A stretch of 18,108 bases of DNA from an uncultured Collinsella sp. (lineage in GTDB: Bacteria > Actinomycetota > Coriobacteriia > Coriobacteriales > Coriobacteriaceae). The stretch is taken from positions 1 through 18,108 of the forward strand of contig UQZM01000043.1 in assembly GCA_900545615.1 (NCBI GenBank), read 5' to 3'. Below are positions 1 through 7,261 of the stretch, piece after piece (the first letter of the stretch is position 1; the number at the start of each line of letters is the position of its first letter). The notes beneath the pieces are model-generated. The model was not told the DNA's origin. It saw nothing but the letters and a program-made list of their open reading frames with translations, and did not search any database. Made by a program: the position numbers and the translations under genes.

Positions 1-133
1 GGGAGACGGCGAGTTAGCCGGCAGGTCGGCATGTCAATCCTGGTCTAACAGAGCCTTAAAAAATCATCGAGAGGATCGCCTGTCCGAAAAGTTGTCAAAA
101 TACCCGCGCCCCAAAAAGACTGGTTATTGGGCG
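1..133. other. Left-edge intergenic sequence, nothing assigned
   Basis: No gene is recognisable. One forward frame is open from the window edge to a TAA at 46-48 and could be the last few codons of a gene cut off by the window, but 15 codons are too few to judge. A second forward frame stays open to a TAG at 150-152 but runs through the tRNA promoter, so it is unlikely to be real. The part from about 95 to 130 is A-rich and could help the tRNA promoter as an upstream element. Confidence 0.4.
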
Positions 134-161
134 TTGACAGTTGGCGAGCCGTAGGTAAAAT
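134..161 (+). promoter_or_regulatory. Sigma70-type promoter of tRNA-Ala
   Basis: A perfect -35 box TTGACA (134-139) is followed after 16 bases by TAAAAT (156-161). The tRNA begins 13 bases after the -10 box, so the transcript would carry only a short 5' leader. Confidence 0.75.
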
Positions 162-174
162 ATCAACTTGTCCT

Positions 175-247
175 GGGGACGTAGCTCAGTTGGGAGAGCG
201 CTGCCGTCGCATGGCAGAGGCCGAGGGTTCGACTCCCTTCGTCTCCA
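175..247 (+). tRNA. tRNA-Ala (anticodon CGC)
   Basis: A 73-base cloverleaf. The acceptor arms GGGGACG (175-181) and CGTCTCC (240-246) pair and contain the G3:U70 wobble that is the main identity element for alanyl-tRNA synthetase. The anticodon stem is CTGCC (201-205) with GGCAG (213-217), the 7-base loop has CGC at 208-210, and the T-loop is TTCGACT. The discriminator is A247. CCA is not encoded (ACCC follows), so it would be added after transcription. It reads GCG codons. It has its own promoter and is followed by a terminator. Confidence 0.93.
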
Positions 248-264
248 CCCTTGGATTTGATAAG

Positions 265-293
265 CCGCTGACATTGTGTCGGCGGTTTTTTTT
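265..293 (+). terminator. Intrinsic terminator of tRNA-Ala
   Basis: Stem CCGCTGACA (265-273) pairs with TGTCGGCGG (277-285), with one G-U pair and a TTG loop, followed by eight T residues. It ends only 17 bases before the ATG of the next gene. Confidence 0.85.
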
Positions 294-310
294 AAAGAAA
301 GGGCTGTACC

Positions 311-769
311 ATGGCCGAGCTTGAGTCCCAACCATTGTCCGACGAGGAGCGCGCTGAGTTGGAAGAGCTCCGCGCCGAGAAGGCCCGCCGCGAGGCTCGT
401 GAAGAGGCCCGTCGCGAGCGTGAGGAGCTGGCTGTCCTGCGTGCCGAGCGTGCGAAGGCCGAGGAGATCGCCGCGAACGCCGCATCCGCATCGGCGCCCG
501 CGCCCGCACCCAAGCCCGCTGCTGCGAAGCCTGCACCTGCCGCGCCCAAACCTCAGCCTAAAAAGGCCGCTCGTCCCAAGTCCGTCGAGCCTAAGCCGAG
601 TCGTGACGAGATGACCTTTGCCCAGCGCATGGTTACCTCCAAGGAGCCTACGGGCGAGAACGAGATCCCTGGCATGGCGCCGGCTCAAAAAATCATCATT
701 GTCCTTGCCCTCATCGCGTTTGTCATCTTTATGGGCTACACGATCCTGACCAGCATGGGCCTGCTCTAA
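311..769 (+). CDS. Coiled-coil protein with single C-terminal membrane segment, function unknown
   Basis: Encodes 152 residues that I do not recognise. Residues about 9-55 are a highly charged Glu/Arg/Ala helix with coiled-coil character. Residues 57-95 are an Ala/Pro/Lys-rich flexible linker. A polar segment (about 96-124) follows, then one strong hydrophobic span at about 128-148, with only four residues after it. This resembles a tail-anchored protein with a cytoplasmic coiled coil. There is no signal peptide and no catalytic motif. The start is the ATG at 311, preceded by the purine-rich AAAGAAAGGG (294-303). The gene starts 17 bases after the tRNA-Ala terminator with no clear promoter of its own, so expression may rely on read-through. 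pncB begins 84 bases downstream and may be cotranscribed. The helical layout suggests a structural or scaffolding part, but that is inference. Confidence 0.8.
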   Translation: MAELESQPLSDEERAELEELRAEKARREAREEARREREELAVLRAERAKAEEIAANAASASAPAPAPKPAAAKPAPAAPKPQPKKAARPKSVEPKPSRDEMTFAQRMVTSKEPTGENEIPGMAPAQKIIIVLALIAFVIFMGYTILTSMGLL

Positions 770-853
770 CCGATTTGCATCGGGCGTCATGTCCGCATGC
801 TCTGCTCTCGTCCAACCCTCAAATTCTGCACCACACATCCGAAAGGTCGCCCC

Positions 854-2359
854 ATGGCTTTGACCGACATCTCTCATCCCACCGACATCGCAATGCTCAC
901 CGATCTGTACGAGCTCACTATGGCCCAGGGCCTGTGGGAGAGCGGCAAGGCCAATGAGCAGGGTTGTTTTACCGCGTTTTACCGCGACCATCCCTTTGGC
1001 AGCGCCTATGCCGTCATGTGCGGCACCGCCGAACTGCCCGAGCTGGTCGAGAATCTACGCTTTACGCCCGAGGACATCGACTACCTCGCCTCGCTCCAGG
1101 CCCCTGCCGGCGGCGCGATGTTCAAGCCTGGATTCCTCGACTACCTGCGTGATTTTCGTGCGCATGTAAACATCGACGCCGTTCCCGAAGGCGAGCTCGT
1201 CTTTCCGCGCGAGCCCATGGTGCGCGTCACCGGCCCCGCGCTGGAGTGCCAGCTGCTCGAGACGGCGCTGCTCAACATCGTCGGGTTCCAGACGCTTGTC
1301 GCCACCAAGACGGCGCGCGTGGTGCTCGCCGCCGACGGTCGCCCCGTGGCGGAGTTTGGCCTGCGCCGAGCCCAGGGTCCCGATGGCGGCCTGGCCGTTG
1401 CGCGCGCGAGCTACGTTGCCGGCTGCTCCTCTACGTCCAATGTGCTCGCCGGCCGCCGCTACGGTATTCCCGTCTTTGGCACGCATGCTCACAGCTGGGT
1501 GATGAGCTTCGATTCCGAGCTCGAGGCCTTCCGTGCCTTTGCCAAATCGAGCCCCAAGAACTGCACGCTGCTCATCGACACCTATGACGTGCGCGAGGGC
1601 TGTGAACATGCCATTACGGTTGCCAAGGAGATGGAAGCGGTGGGCGAGCGCTTGTCGGCCATTCGCATTGACTCCGGCGACCTCGCCAAGCTCTCCAAGT
1701 ATGTTCGCGGCCGTTTTGATGCCGAGGGCCTGCCCTATGTGGGGATCTCGGTTTCTAACGATCTGGATGAGTACACGATTCAGTCGCTGCTCGACCAGGG
1801 CGCGCCCATCGACAGCTTTGGCGTGGGTACCAAGCTTGCGACCTGCTATGACCAGCCGGCGCTGGGCGGCGTGTACAAGCTTTCCGCCCGCCGTGCGAGC
1901 GAGGCAGATCCATGGACGCCGGTGGTCAAGCTCTCCGAGCAGCCCTACAAGCGCACGATCCCGGGTGTGCAACGCGTGCGCCGTTATTACGACGGCTTTG
2001 GCGGCCCGGTCTGCGACATGATCTACGACGAGGACCATCTGGCGGGGGAGGGCGCCGCGCGCGGCAATACCCTCGTGGCCGTGAATGATGCCGCCTTGGT
2101 GACCGACGTGTCCGAACTTGAGTATCGCGAGCTGCTGGTGCCGATCGTGCGCGATGGCAGTGCGGTGGCTCCGCGTGAGAGCATCCAGGACGCGCGCGAG
2201 CGCTGTGCTTGGGCGCTCGATCATCTGGACGCAGCTTTCAAGCGCTTCCTGTACCCGCAGACCTATGTGGTGGGCATGGAGCAGGGCCTGGCTCAGGTGC
2301 GCGACGAGCTCGTGCGCAAGAACATGGCCGCGGCTTCTGCCTTTCCCTGGGCTCACTAA
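854..2359 (+). CDS. pncB: Nicotinate phosphoribosyltransferase
   Basis: Encodes 501 residues. The enzyme joins nicotinate to PRPP, with ATP hydrolysis, to make nicotinate mononucleotide in the Preiss-Handler branch of NAD salvage (cytoplasmic). The N-terminus has the family sequence MLTDLYELTMAQGLW. FGLRRAQGPDGG at about 168-179 lies in the phosphoribosyl-binding region. GTHAHSW at 209-215 carries the histidine that is autophosphorylated in this family. A later segment VGTKLAT fits the phosphate-binding part of the barrel. An in-frame ATG exists at 797, but ATG 854 is preferred: it has GAAAGG at 841-846 with 7-base spacing, and the family N-terminus starts there. The neighbours (proB downstream, unknown membrane protein upstream) are not NAD genes. 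Confidence 0.95.
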   Translation: MALTDISHPTDIAMLTDLYELTMAQGLWESGKANEQGCFTAFYRDHPFGSAYAVMCGTAELPELVENLRFTPEDIDYLASLQAPAGGAMFKPGFLDYLRDFRAHVNIDAVPEGELVFPREPMVRVTGPALECQLLETALLNIVGFQTLVATKTARVVLAADGRPVAEFGLRRAQGPDGGLAVARASYVAGCSSTSNVLAGRRYGIPVFGTHAHSWVMSFDSELEAFRAFAKSSPKNCTLLIDTYDVREGCEHAITVAKEMEAVGERLSAIRIDSGDLAKLSKYVRGRFDAEGLPYVGISVSNDLDEYTIQSLLDQGAPIDSFGVGTKLATCYDQPALGGVYKLSARRASEADPWTPVVKLSEQPYKRTIPGVQRVRRYYDGFGGPVCDMIYDEDHLAGEGAARGNTLVAVNDAALVTDVSELEYRELLVPIVRDGSAVAPRESIQDARERCAWALDHLDAAFKRFLYPQTYVVGMEQGLAQVRDELVRKNMAAASAFPWAH

Positions 2360-2366
2360 TTCCTTG

Positions 2367-2400
2367 GGCGGTAGGGGCGAGTCACGCTCCCTTGGCCGCC
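2367..2400 (+). other. Imperfect hairpin between pncB and proB
   Basis: Outer arms GGCGG (2367-2371) and CCGCC (2396-2400) enclose AGGG/CCCT and GCG/CGC pairs with small bulges and an AGTCA loop. There is no T-tract, so it is not a standard terminator. It could stabilise transcript ends or dampen read-through into proB. Confidence 0.4.
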
Positions 2401-2438
2401 AGCTCGGCCGTTCGCTGAACAGTTGATTGGTTTGACGT

Positions 2439-3566
2439 ATGACGACTTCTTATAAAACGATGGTGGTAAAGATCGGTTCGTCCACGGTGGTGGGCGCCGA
2501 TGGCAAGGTCAACCGCGCCTTTATCGGCGGACTTGCCGATCAAGCCGCAACGCTGCGCAAGCTCGGCTGGCGTCTGGTCGTGGTGAGCTCGGGCGCTATT
2601 GCCTGTGGCTATCCCGTGTTGGGCTTCGACCGCAAGCCGGTCGGCGACCTTCCGAGCCTGCAGGCCTGCGCCTCGGCTGGTCAGTGCATCATCTCGTCGG
2701 CCTACGACGAGGAGTTCCATGCGCGCGACCTGCTCACCTCGCTCGTACTGCTCACGCGCCACGACACGGCCCGCCGCACGTCCTACCTGCATGCACGCGA
2801 CGCCCTGCTGCGCCTGGTGGAGCTGGGCGTGGTGCCGGTCGTCAACGAGAACGATACCGTCACCGTCGACGAGATCAAGTTTGGCGACAACGACACGCTG
2901 GCGGCGCTTGTGAGCTGCCTGGTTTCTGCCGATCTGTGCGTGACGCTCTCGGACATCGATGGCCTCTATACCGCCAATCCGCACGAGGACCCCACGGCCG
3001 AGTTTGTTCCTGTCGTGCATAAGATCGATGCCAAGATTATTGCCTCGGCGGGTGATTCTTCCACATCGGTGGGCACGGGCGGCATGATTACCAAGATCCG
3101 CGCGAGCCGCATCCTGATGACGGCGGGCATTCAGAGCGTGATTTGCTCGGGCGAGGAGCCCGATGCGCTCGTGCGCCTCGCCCGCGGCGAGAGCGTGGGC
3201 ACGCTGTTCGATCCGCCGGCGGAGCGTCTGGACATCGCACCCCGCAAGCTGTGGATCGCACTGGGCGACAAGGCGCATGGCTCGGTGACGGTCGATGATG
3301 GTGCTGCGAAGGCGCTGGTCAGCCGTGGCTCTTCCCTGCTTGCGGTGGGTATTCGCGAGGTCGATGGCCAGTTTGCCGAGGGCGATGTGCTCGACGTGTG
3401 CGACCCGAGCGGTATGGTTGTCGCCCGCGGTATCGCCGAGGCCGATTCGGACGTGCTGGAACTTGCTGCCGGTCGCCGCCAGGACCAGATCGCCAGCAAC
3501 CGCCTGCTGGCAGACCTGGCCGAGAAGCCGGCGATACACAGGGATAACTTGATCGTATTTGCATAA
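2439..3566 (+). CDS. proB: Glutamate 5-kinase with PUA domain
   Basis: Encodes 375 residues and catalyses the first step of proline synthesis, ATP-dependent phosphorylation of glutamate to gamma-glutamyl phosphate. The amino acid kinase domain (about 1-265) shows VVKIGSS near the start, SSGAIACG at 50-57, VNENDTV at 135-141 and GTGGMITK at 212-219, all typical of the family. A PUA domain follows from about 270 (KLWIAL) to 350, as in Escherichia coli ProB. Full length is normal. ATG 2439 gives an N-terminus of the usual size before the VVKIG strand. However, there is no good Shine-Dalgarno sequence upstream, and a second in-frame ATG lies at 2460. In E. coli the kinase domain is feedback-inhibited by proline; the same is likely here but not visible. 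Its usual partner proA lies downstream beyond a reverse-strand peptidase gene. Confidence 0.95.
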   Translation: MTTSYKTMVVKIGSSTVVGADGKVNRAFIGGLADQAATLRKLGWRLVVVSSGAIACGYPVLGFDRKPVGDLPSLQACASAGQCIISSAYDEEFHARDLLTSLVLLTRHDTARRTSYLHARDALLRLVELGVVPVVNENDTVTVDEIKFGDNDTLAALVSCLVSADLCVTLSDIDGLYTANPHEDPTAEFVPVVHKIDAKIIASAGDSSTSVGTGGMITKIRASRILMTAGIQSVICSGEEPDALVRLARGESVGTLFDPPAERLDIAPRKLWIALGDKAHGSVTVDDGAAKALVSRGSSLLAVGIREVDGQFAEGDVLDVCDPSGMVVARGIAEADSDVLELAAGRRQDQIASNRLLADLAEKPAIHRDNLIVFA

Positions 3567-3610
3567 AGAAAGACAGCGCTGCGGATCGTTTCCCGCAGCG
3601 CTGTCTTTCT
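3567..3610. terminator. Bidirectional terminator between proB and the peptidase gene
   Basis: A perfect 18-bp inverted repeat (3567-3584 with 3593-3610) has an 8-base loop. Each arm ends in CTTTCT when read as a 3' end, so it can stop transcription from proB (forward) and from the convergent S33 hydrolase gene (reverse). It starts just after the proB stop codon. Confidence 0.8.
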
Positions 3611-3611
3611 C

Positions 3612-3656
3612 GTGCCGGCACCTGGGGACGTTTCTTTTGTGCCGGCAGGTGGGGAC
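3612..3656. repeat. Tandem GTGCCGGCA..GGGGAC repeat pair
   Basis: Two 18-base units, GTGCCGGCACCTGGGGAC at 3612-3629 and GTGCCGGCAGGTGGGGAC at 3639-3656, differ at two positions (CC against GG) and have a 27-base period. Each has the TGCCGGCA palindrome and a GGGGAC end. They lie in the short gap between convergent genes, directly beside the terminator. The GGGGAC core recurs in other intergenic elements of this window. Confidence 0.7.
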
Positions 3657-3665
3657 ACTCCTTTG

Positions 3666-5084
3666 CTAGAAGATTCGGCGCAGGTCTCCGCGGTTGAGGG
3701 CCTCGTCGAAGAGGTGCTTGAATACCACGCTGCCGTGCAGGCCGTCGTGCTCGAACTCGTTGGTCACCCAGGCATGCGAGTTGCCCACGCGGCTGAGCGT
3801 ATCAAGCTGCAGGCCCGAATCCACGTACATGTCGTCGAAATACACCGCGGCCTGGAGCGGCACTTCGTTGTAGGCCAGGCGCTGCGGGTCGTAGATCTTG
3901 TCCCAGCTGGTGTCTTCCATCAGCAGGTCCATGGCGGGCTTGAAGGGCTTGAGCTCGGGCATCTGCTCGAACATCCACGGGAACATGGCCTCGCCGGTAA
4001 ACATGAGCGGGCGCGCGAGGGTGTCGAACTCGGTGCGGTGAGCCTTCTCTTCAGCCGCGGCCCAGCCAATGGGCATAGTGTCACCGTCGGCGTATATGAA
4101 CTCCTGCAGCGTCCAGTACAGCGGATTCGTGCGCGTGTTGGTGCGCTCGAAGGCGCGCATCAAAAAGCTGTCAGATACCGAGGCGTCGCAGGTCAGCGTG
4201 CCGTCGCCATCAACAAAAGCGTGATCGATAATCCAATGCATGCGTTCAAAGCTCGGCTTCATGCCAAAGTCGCTGCCCATGAGCTGTAGGCGCTCGACTG
4301 TCATCGGCGAGCCGTCGGGCAGCACGGGCTTCTGGGCTTCGAGCGCATCGGCCAGGGCTGCCACGCGCTCGACGTCAGCGGGGTAGCGGTCATAATACTG
4401 CTGCGTCTTGGCGGCCATGCGCGGGAAGGTGTGCGCGTAGACCTCGCTTGCGCTCGCCGGCACGTGGGGGATTCCGCCGCAGGTAAAGCTCGCCGCCACG
4501 CCCTCGGGGAAGAGCGACAGGTAGCTCAGCGTCAAAAAACCGCCGTAGCTTTGGCCGAGCGTGACCCACGGCTTGCCTCCAAAGCCCACTAGGCGCAGGT
4601 ACTCAAAATCGCGCACGATGGAGCTGGCGAGGTGGCGCTTGAGGTAGTCCGCCTGCGAGCGGGCCGCATTGGCGCCTGCTGCCTCGGCGCGATCGCCCAA
4701 GGCGGCAATCGTGCGCCCGTCCACGCAGCTGCTGCGTCCGGTGCCGCGCTGGTCGGGAAGGACCACGCGGAAGTGCTTGACGGCCTCCTCGATCCAGCCG
4801 TCGCTTGTGGGCGTCAGCGGACGCGGGCTCTCGCCGCCGGGGCCGCCCTGCAAAAACAGGAGCAGTGGCAGATCGTCGTTGATGCGGTCGGGCGCGCAAA
4901 CCACGCGGTAGAAGAGCTTGATGCTCTCGGGCGCGCCGGCGATGGGTGCCGGCATAGCGCCGCGGCGCATGGTGCTGCCGACGGCCAGGAGCATCGGCTC
5001 CAGGCCGCGCCAGTCAAGGGGGACGTCGATGCTGTGGTCCTCGACGTAAAGGCCGGGGACGTGGTACGAAGTGATGAGGGCCAT
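3666..5084 (-). CDS. Proline iminopeptidase-like alpha/beta hydrolase (peptidase family S33)
   Basis: Encodes 472 residues. Members of this family release N-terminal residues, commonly proline, from peptides in the cytoplasm. The oxyanion-hole motif QGGPGG is at 79-84, followed by DQRGTGRS, typical of prolyl aminopeptidases. The nucleophile elbow GQSYGG has Ser179. Asp417/Asp418 (YFDDMYVD) and His446 or His450 (EHDGLHGS) are the likely rest of the triad. It is longer than the roughly 310-residue E. coli-size Pip and probably has a larger cap domain. The open frame extends upstream to 5165, but ATG 5084 is preferred: it has GGAAG 6 bases upstream, and MALITSYHVPGLYVEDH fits the family N-terminus. 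There is no signal peptide. The gene runs against proB and diverges from proA, so it splits the proline genes. Substrate specificity is inferred. Confidence 0.85.
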   Translation of the reverse strand: MALITSYHVPGLYVEDHSIDVPLDWRGLEPMLLAVGSTMRRGAMPAPIAGAPESIKLFYRVVCAPDRINDDLPLLLFLQGGPGGESPRPLTPTSDGWIEEAVKHFRVVLPDQRGTGRSSCVDGRTIAALGDRAEAAGANAARSQADYLKRHLASSIVRDFEYLRLVGFGGKPWVTLGQSYGGFLTLSYLSLFPEGVAASFTCGGIPHVPASASEVYAHTFPRMAAKTQQYYDRYPADVERVAALADALEAQKPVLPDGSPMTVERLQLMGSDFGMKPSFERMHWIIDHAFVDGDGTLTCDASVSDSFLMRAFERTNTRTNPLYWTLQEFIYADGDTMPIGWAAAEEKAHRTEFDTLARPLMFTGEAMFPWMFEQMPELKPFKPAMDLLMEDTSWDKIYDPQRLAYNEVPLQAAVYFDDMYVDSGLQLDTLSRVGNSHAWVTNEFEHDGLHGSVVFKHLFDEALNRGDLRRIF

Positions 5085-5196
5085 GTGAGACTTCCGTTCG
5101 TTGCGGTGTTTCGGGTTGACCAATTCTACCGCCGCGGGCGAGGCCATGCGCAAATCGGCTACCATGGTTGCAAACTTCTAGGAGAAAGGGCCGCCC

Positions 5197-6483
5197 ATGT
5201 CGGTCGATATAGCCACGTATGTCTACGATCTTGCCGTTGCCGCCAAGGCAGCGTCGGCCTCGCTTGCCACGGCGAGCGATGAGCAGCGCCAGGAGGCCGT
5301 GCGCGCAATGGCCGCAGCACTGCGCAACGGTGTCGACTCCATCGTCGCCGCCAACGAGCTCGATATGTCCGCTGCGCGCGATGCGGGTACCTCGGCCGGA
5401 CTGCTCGATCGCCTGCTGCTGACGCCCGAGCGCGTCGAGGGCATGGCCGCCGGCCTGGAAAAGCTCGCCGAGCTGCCCGATCCCGTGGGCCGCGTGCTCG
5501 ACCACCGTATACTCGCAAGCGGCGTGGACCTGACCCGCGTGAGTGTGCCACTGGGTCTGGTCGCCATAGTGTATGAGGCGCGCCCCAACGTGACGGCCGA
5601 TGCCGCGGGCATCTGCATCCGCACCGGCAACGCCTGCATTCTGCGCGGCGGCTCGCTGGCCTATCACTCGTGTGCCATGATTGCCGAGCTGCTGGCCGAT
5701 GCGCTCGAGGCCAAGGGCTTCCCGCGCGAGGCCGTGTCGATGATCGAGTCCACCGACCGCGAGGCCACTGGCGAGCTCATGAAGCTCCGCGGTGTCGTCG
5801 ACGTGCTCATTCCGCGCGGCGGTGCAGGCCTGATCCAGCGCTGCGTGCGCGAGTCGCTTGTGCCGGTGATCGAGACGGGCACTGGCAACTGCCACATCTA
5901 CGTGCATGAATCCGCCGACTTTGATAAGGCGCTCAACATTATCGTTAATGCCAAGACCCAGCGCGTAGGCGTGTGCAATGCCGCCGAGTCGCTGCTGGTC
6001 GACCGTGCCGTGGCAGATTCGTTTTTGCCGGCGGTCGTTGCCGTGCTGCACGACCACGGCGTGCTCATTCACGGCGACGAGGCCACGTGCGCCGCATGCG
6101 CCGACGCTGGGCTTGCCGAGGGCGACAACTACGTCGCCGCGACTGAGGAGGACTGGGGTCGCGAGTACCTGGCGCTCGAGATGAGCGTGAAGGTCGTGGC
6201 AAACGAGGACGAGGCCATCGCACACATCAACCGCTACGGCACGATGCACTCCGAGGCCATCGTTGCCGAGGACACGGATGCTTGCGAGTGCTTCCTGGAT
6301 GCGGTCGATGCCTCGGCCGTGTACGCCAACGCCAGCACGCGCTTCACCGACGGCGGCGAGTTTGGCCTGGGCGCCGAGATCGGCATCTCGACCCAAAAAC
6401 TCCACGCCCGTGGCCCCTTTGCCGCCGAGGCCCTCACCACCTACAAATACAAGCTCCGCGGCACCGGCCAGGTCCGCCCCTAA
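5197..6483 (+). CDS. proA: Gamma-glutamyl phosphate reductase
   Basis: Encodes 428 residues. It performs the NADPH-dependent reduction of gamma-glutamyl phosphate to glutamate 5-semialdehyde, the second step of proline synthesis, using the product of ProB. It belongs to the aldehyde dehydrogenase superfamily. The sequence QRVGVCNAAESLLVD carries the catalytic cysteine (Cys260), and the segments LGLVAIVYEARPNVTAD, VLIPRGGAGLIQ and IETGTGNCHIYV are all typical. Length is close to E. coli ProA (417). ATG 5197 has a strong purine-rich site (AGGAGAAAGGG, 5180-5190). Only 112 bases separate it from the divergent peptidase start, so the two share one regulatory region. proC is not in the window. Confidence 0.96.
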   Translation: MSVDIATYVYDLAVAAKAASASLATASDEQRQEAVRAMAAALRNGVDSIVAANELDMSAARDAGTSAGLLDRLLLTPERVEGMAAGLEKLAELPDPVGRVLDHRILASGVDLTRVSVPLGLVAIVYEARPNVTADAAGICIRTGNACILRGGSLAYHSCAMIAELLADALEAKGFPREAVSMIESTDREATGELMKLRGVVDVLIPRGGAGLIQRCVRESLVPVIETGTGNCHIYVHESADFDKALNIIVNAKTQRVGVCNAAESLLVDRAVADSFLPAVVAVLHDHGVLIHGDEATCAACADAGLAEGDNYVAATEEDWGREYLALEMSVKVVANEDEAIAHINRYGTMHSEAIVAEDTDACECFLDAVDASAVYANASTRFTDGGEFGLGAEIGISTQKLHARGPFAAEALTTYKYKLRGTGQVRP

Positions 6484-6501
6484 CGCCCGCGCAAACAAAA
6501 A

Positions 6502-6534
6502 CCACCACAAAGGTGCCTGTCCCCTTTGTGGTGG
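6502..6534. repeat. Dispersed hairpin element, copy 1
   Basis: A perfect 12-bp stem, CCACCACAAAGG (6502-6513) with CCTTTGTGGTGG (6523-6534), has the 9-base loop TGCCTGTCC. GTCCCC spans the loop and the right arm. It sits between the convergent proA and HD-domain genes. The core is identical to the copy at 7208-7248. Unlike that copy, it has no good T-tract on the forward side (ATTTAG follows). On the reverse strand it is followed by a T-rich run. Confidence 0.85.
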
Positions 6535-6553
6535 ATTTAGGTGGCGTTGACGG

Positions 6554-7153
6554 TTAGGCCTGGAAGGTATCTCGGTCGGGGGCGAAGGACTGCATGGCCG
6601 CGATCGTGCGGTCAAAGAGCTCGGGGAGCTCCCAGCCCAACATCTCGGCGCCCTGCGAAATCACGTCGCGCGAGCAGCCGGCGGCAAAGCGTTTGTCCTT
6701 GAACTTCTTCTTGAGCGACTTGGTCGTAAAGTCCATAACGCTCTTGCTCGGGCGCATGATGACTGCAGCGCCGATCAGACCGGTGAGCTCATCGCAGGCA
6801 AACAAGATCTTTTCCATCTGCAGCTCGGGCTTGGGCAGCGAGGTGTTGAAGTCGGACGTGTGCGTCTGGATGGCGCGAATGAGCTCGGGAGACGCACCTT
6901 CGCCCTCAAGAATCTCGGCAGCATAGATGGTGTGGTTCATGGGGTCGTCCTCATGCTCCTCCCAATCCAGGTCGTGCAGCAGACCGACGATGCCCCAAAA
7001 CTCCTCGTTCTCGGGGTCGAACTCGCGCGCAAAGTAGCGCATAGTGCCCTCGACCGTCTCGCCATGGGTGATGTGGAACGGGTCCTTGTTGTGCTCGTTG
7101 AGCAGTTCGAACGCGCGGTCGCGGGTGATTCCGGCGGTAAGCGGCTCTGCCAT
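6554..7153 (-). CDS. HD-domain metal-dependent phosphohydrolase, substrate unknown
   Basis: Encodes 199 residues of the HD superfamily. The metal-binding pattern can be followed: His30 (ITHGETVEG), the His60-Asp61 pair (GLLHDLDWEEH), further histidines at 67, 74 and 98, and Asp121 (CDELTGLI). There is no second domain, membrane segment or signal peptide. Family members hydrolyse phosphoester bonds in nucleotides or related compounds, but nothing here identifies the substrate. ATG 7153 has AAGGAG 7 bases upstream. The gene is downstream of the CarD-like gene on the same strand. A copy of the hairpin element lies between them and probably terminates carD transcription, so this gene likely has its own promoter between 7154 and 7207 (TTGTTC and TATCGA with 16-base spacing on the reverse strand, weak). 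Confidence 0.85.
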   Translation of the reverse strand: MAEPLTAGITRDRAFELLNEHNKDPFHITHGETVEGTMRYFAREFDPENEEFWGIVGLLHDLDWEEHEDDPMNHTIYAAEILEGEGASPELIRAIQTHTSDFNTSLPKPELQMEKILFACDELTGLIGAAVIMRPSKSVMDFTTKSLKKKFKDKRFAAGCSRDVISQGAEMLGWELPELFDRTIAAMQSFAPDRDTFQA

Positions 7154-7207
7154 AAGAGACTCCTTGTGCTCGTGGGTATCGATAAGAATGAATACTACTA
7201 GAACAAG

Positions 7208-7248
7208 AAAACCACCACAAAGGTGCCTGTCCCCTTTGTGGTGGTTTT
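7208..7248. repeat. Dispersed hairpin element, copy 2, acting as terminator
   Basis: The same element as at 6502-6534, here with a 16-bp perfect stem (7208-7223 with 7233-7248) because flanking A and T runs also pair. Read on the reverse strand it follows the CarD-like gene by 13 bases and ends in TTTTCTTG, which suits an intrinsic terminator. Read forward it ends in TTTTT. The shared core with copy 1 is about 37 bases and identical. Confidence 0.85.
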
Positions 7249-7261
7249 TGGCGCGGATGGG

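Noticed and set aside
268..296. Possible promoter CTGACA / TTTAAA for the coiled-coil protein gene
   Set aside because: It overlaps the tRNA terminator, and its start point near 303 would leave out the ribosome binding site at 294-303, so it is unlikely to serve the gene.
95..991. 298-codon reverse reading frame across tRNA-Ala and the first two genes
   Set aside because: It crosses a tRNA gene, its promoter and terminator and two well-supported forward genes. It is a shadow of GC-rich codon use.
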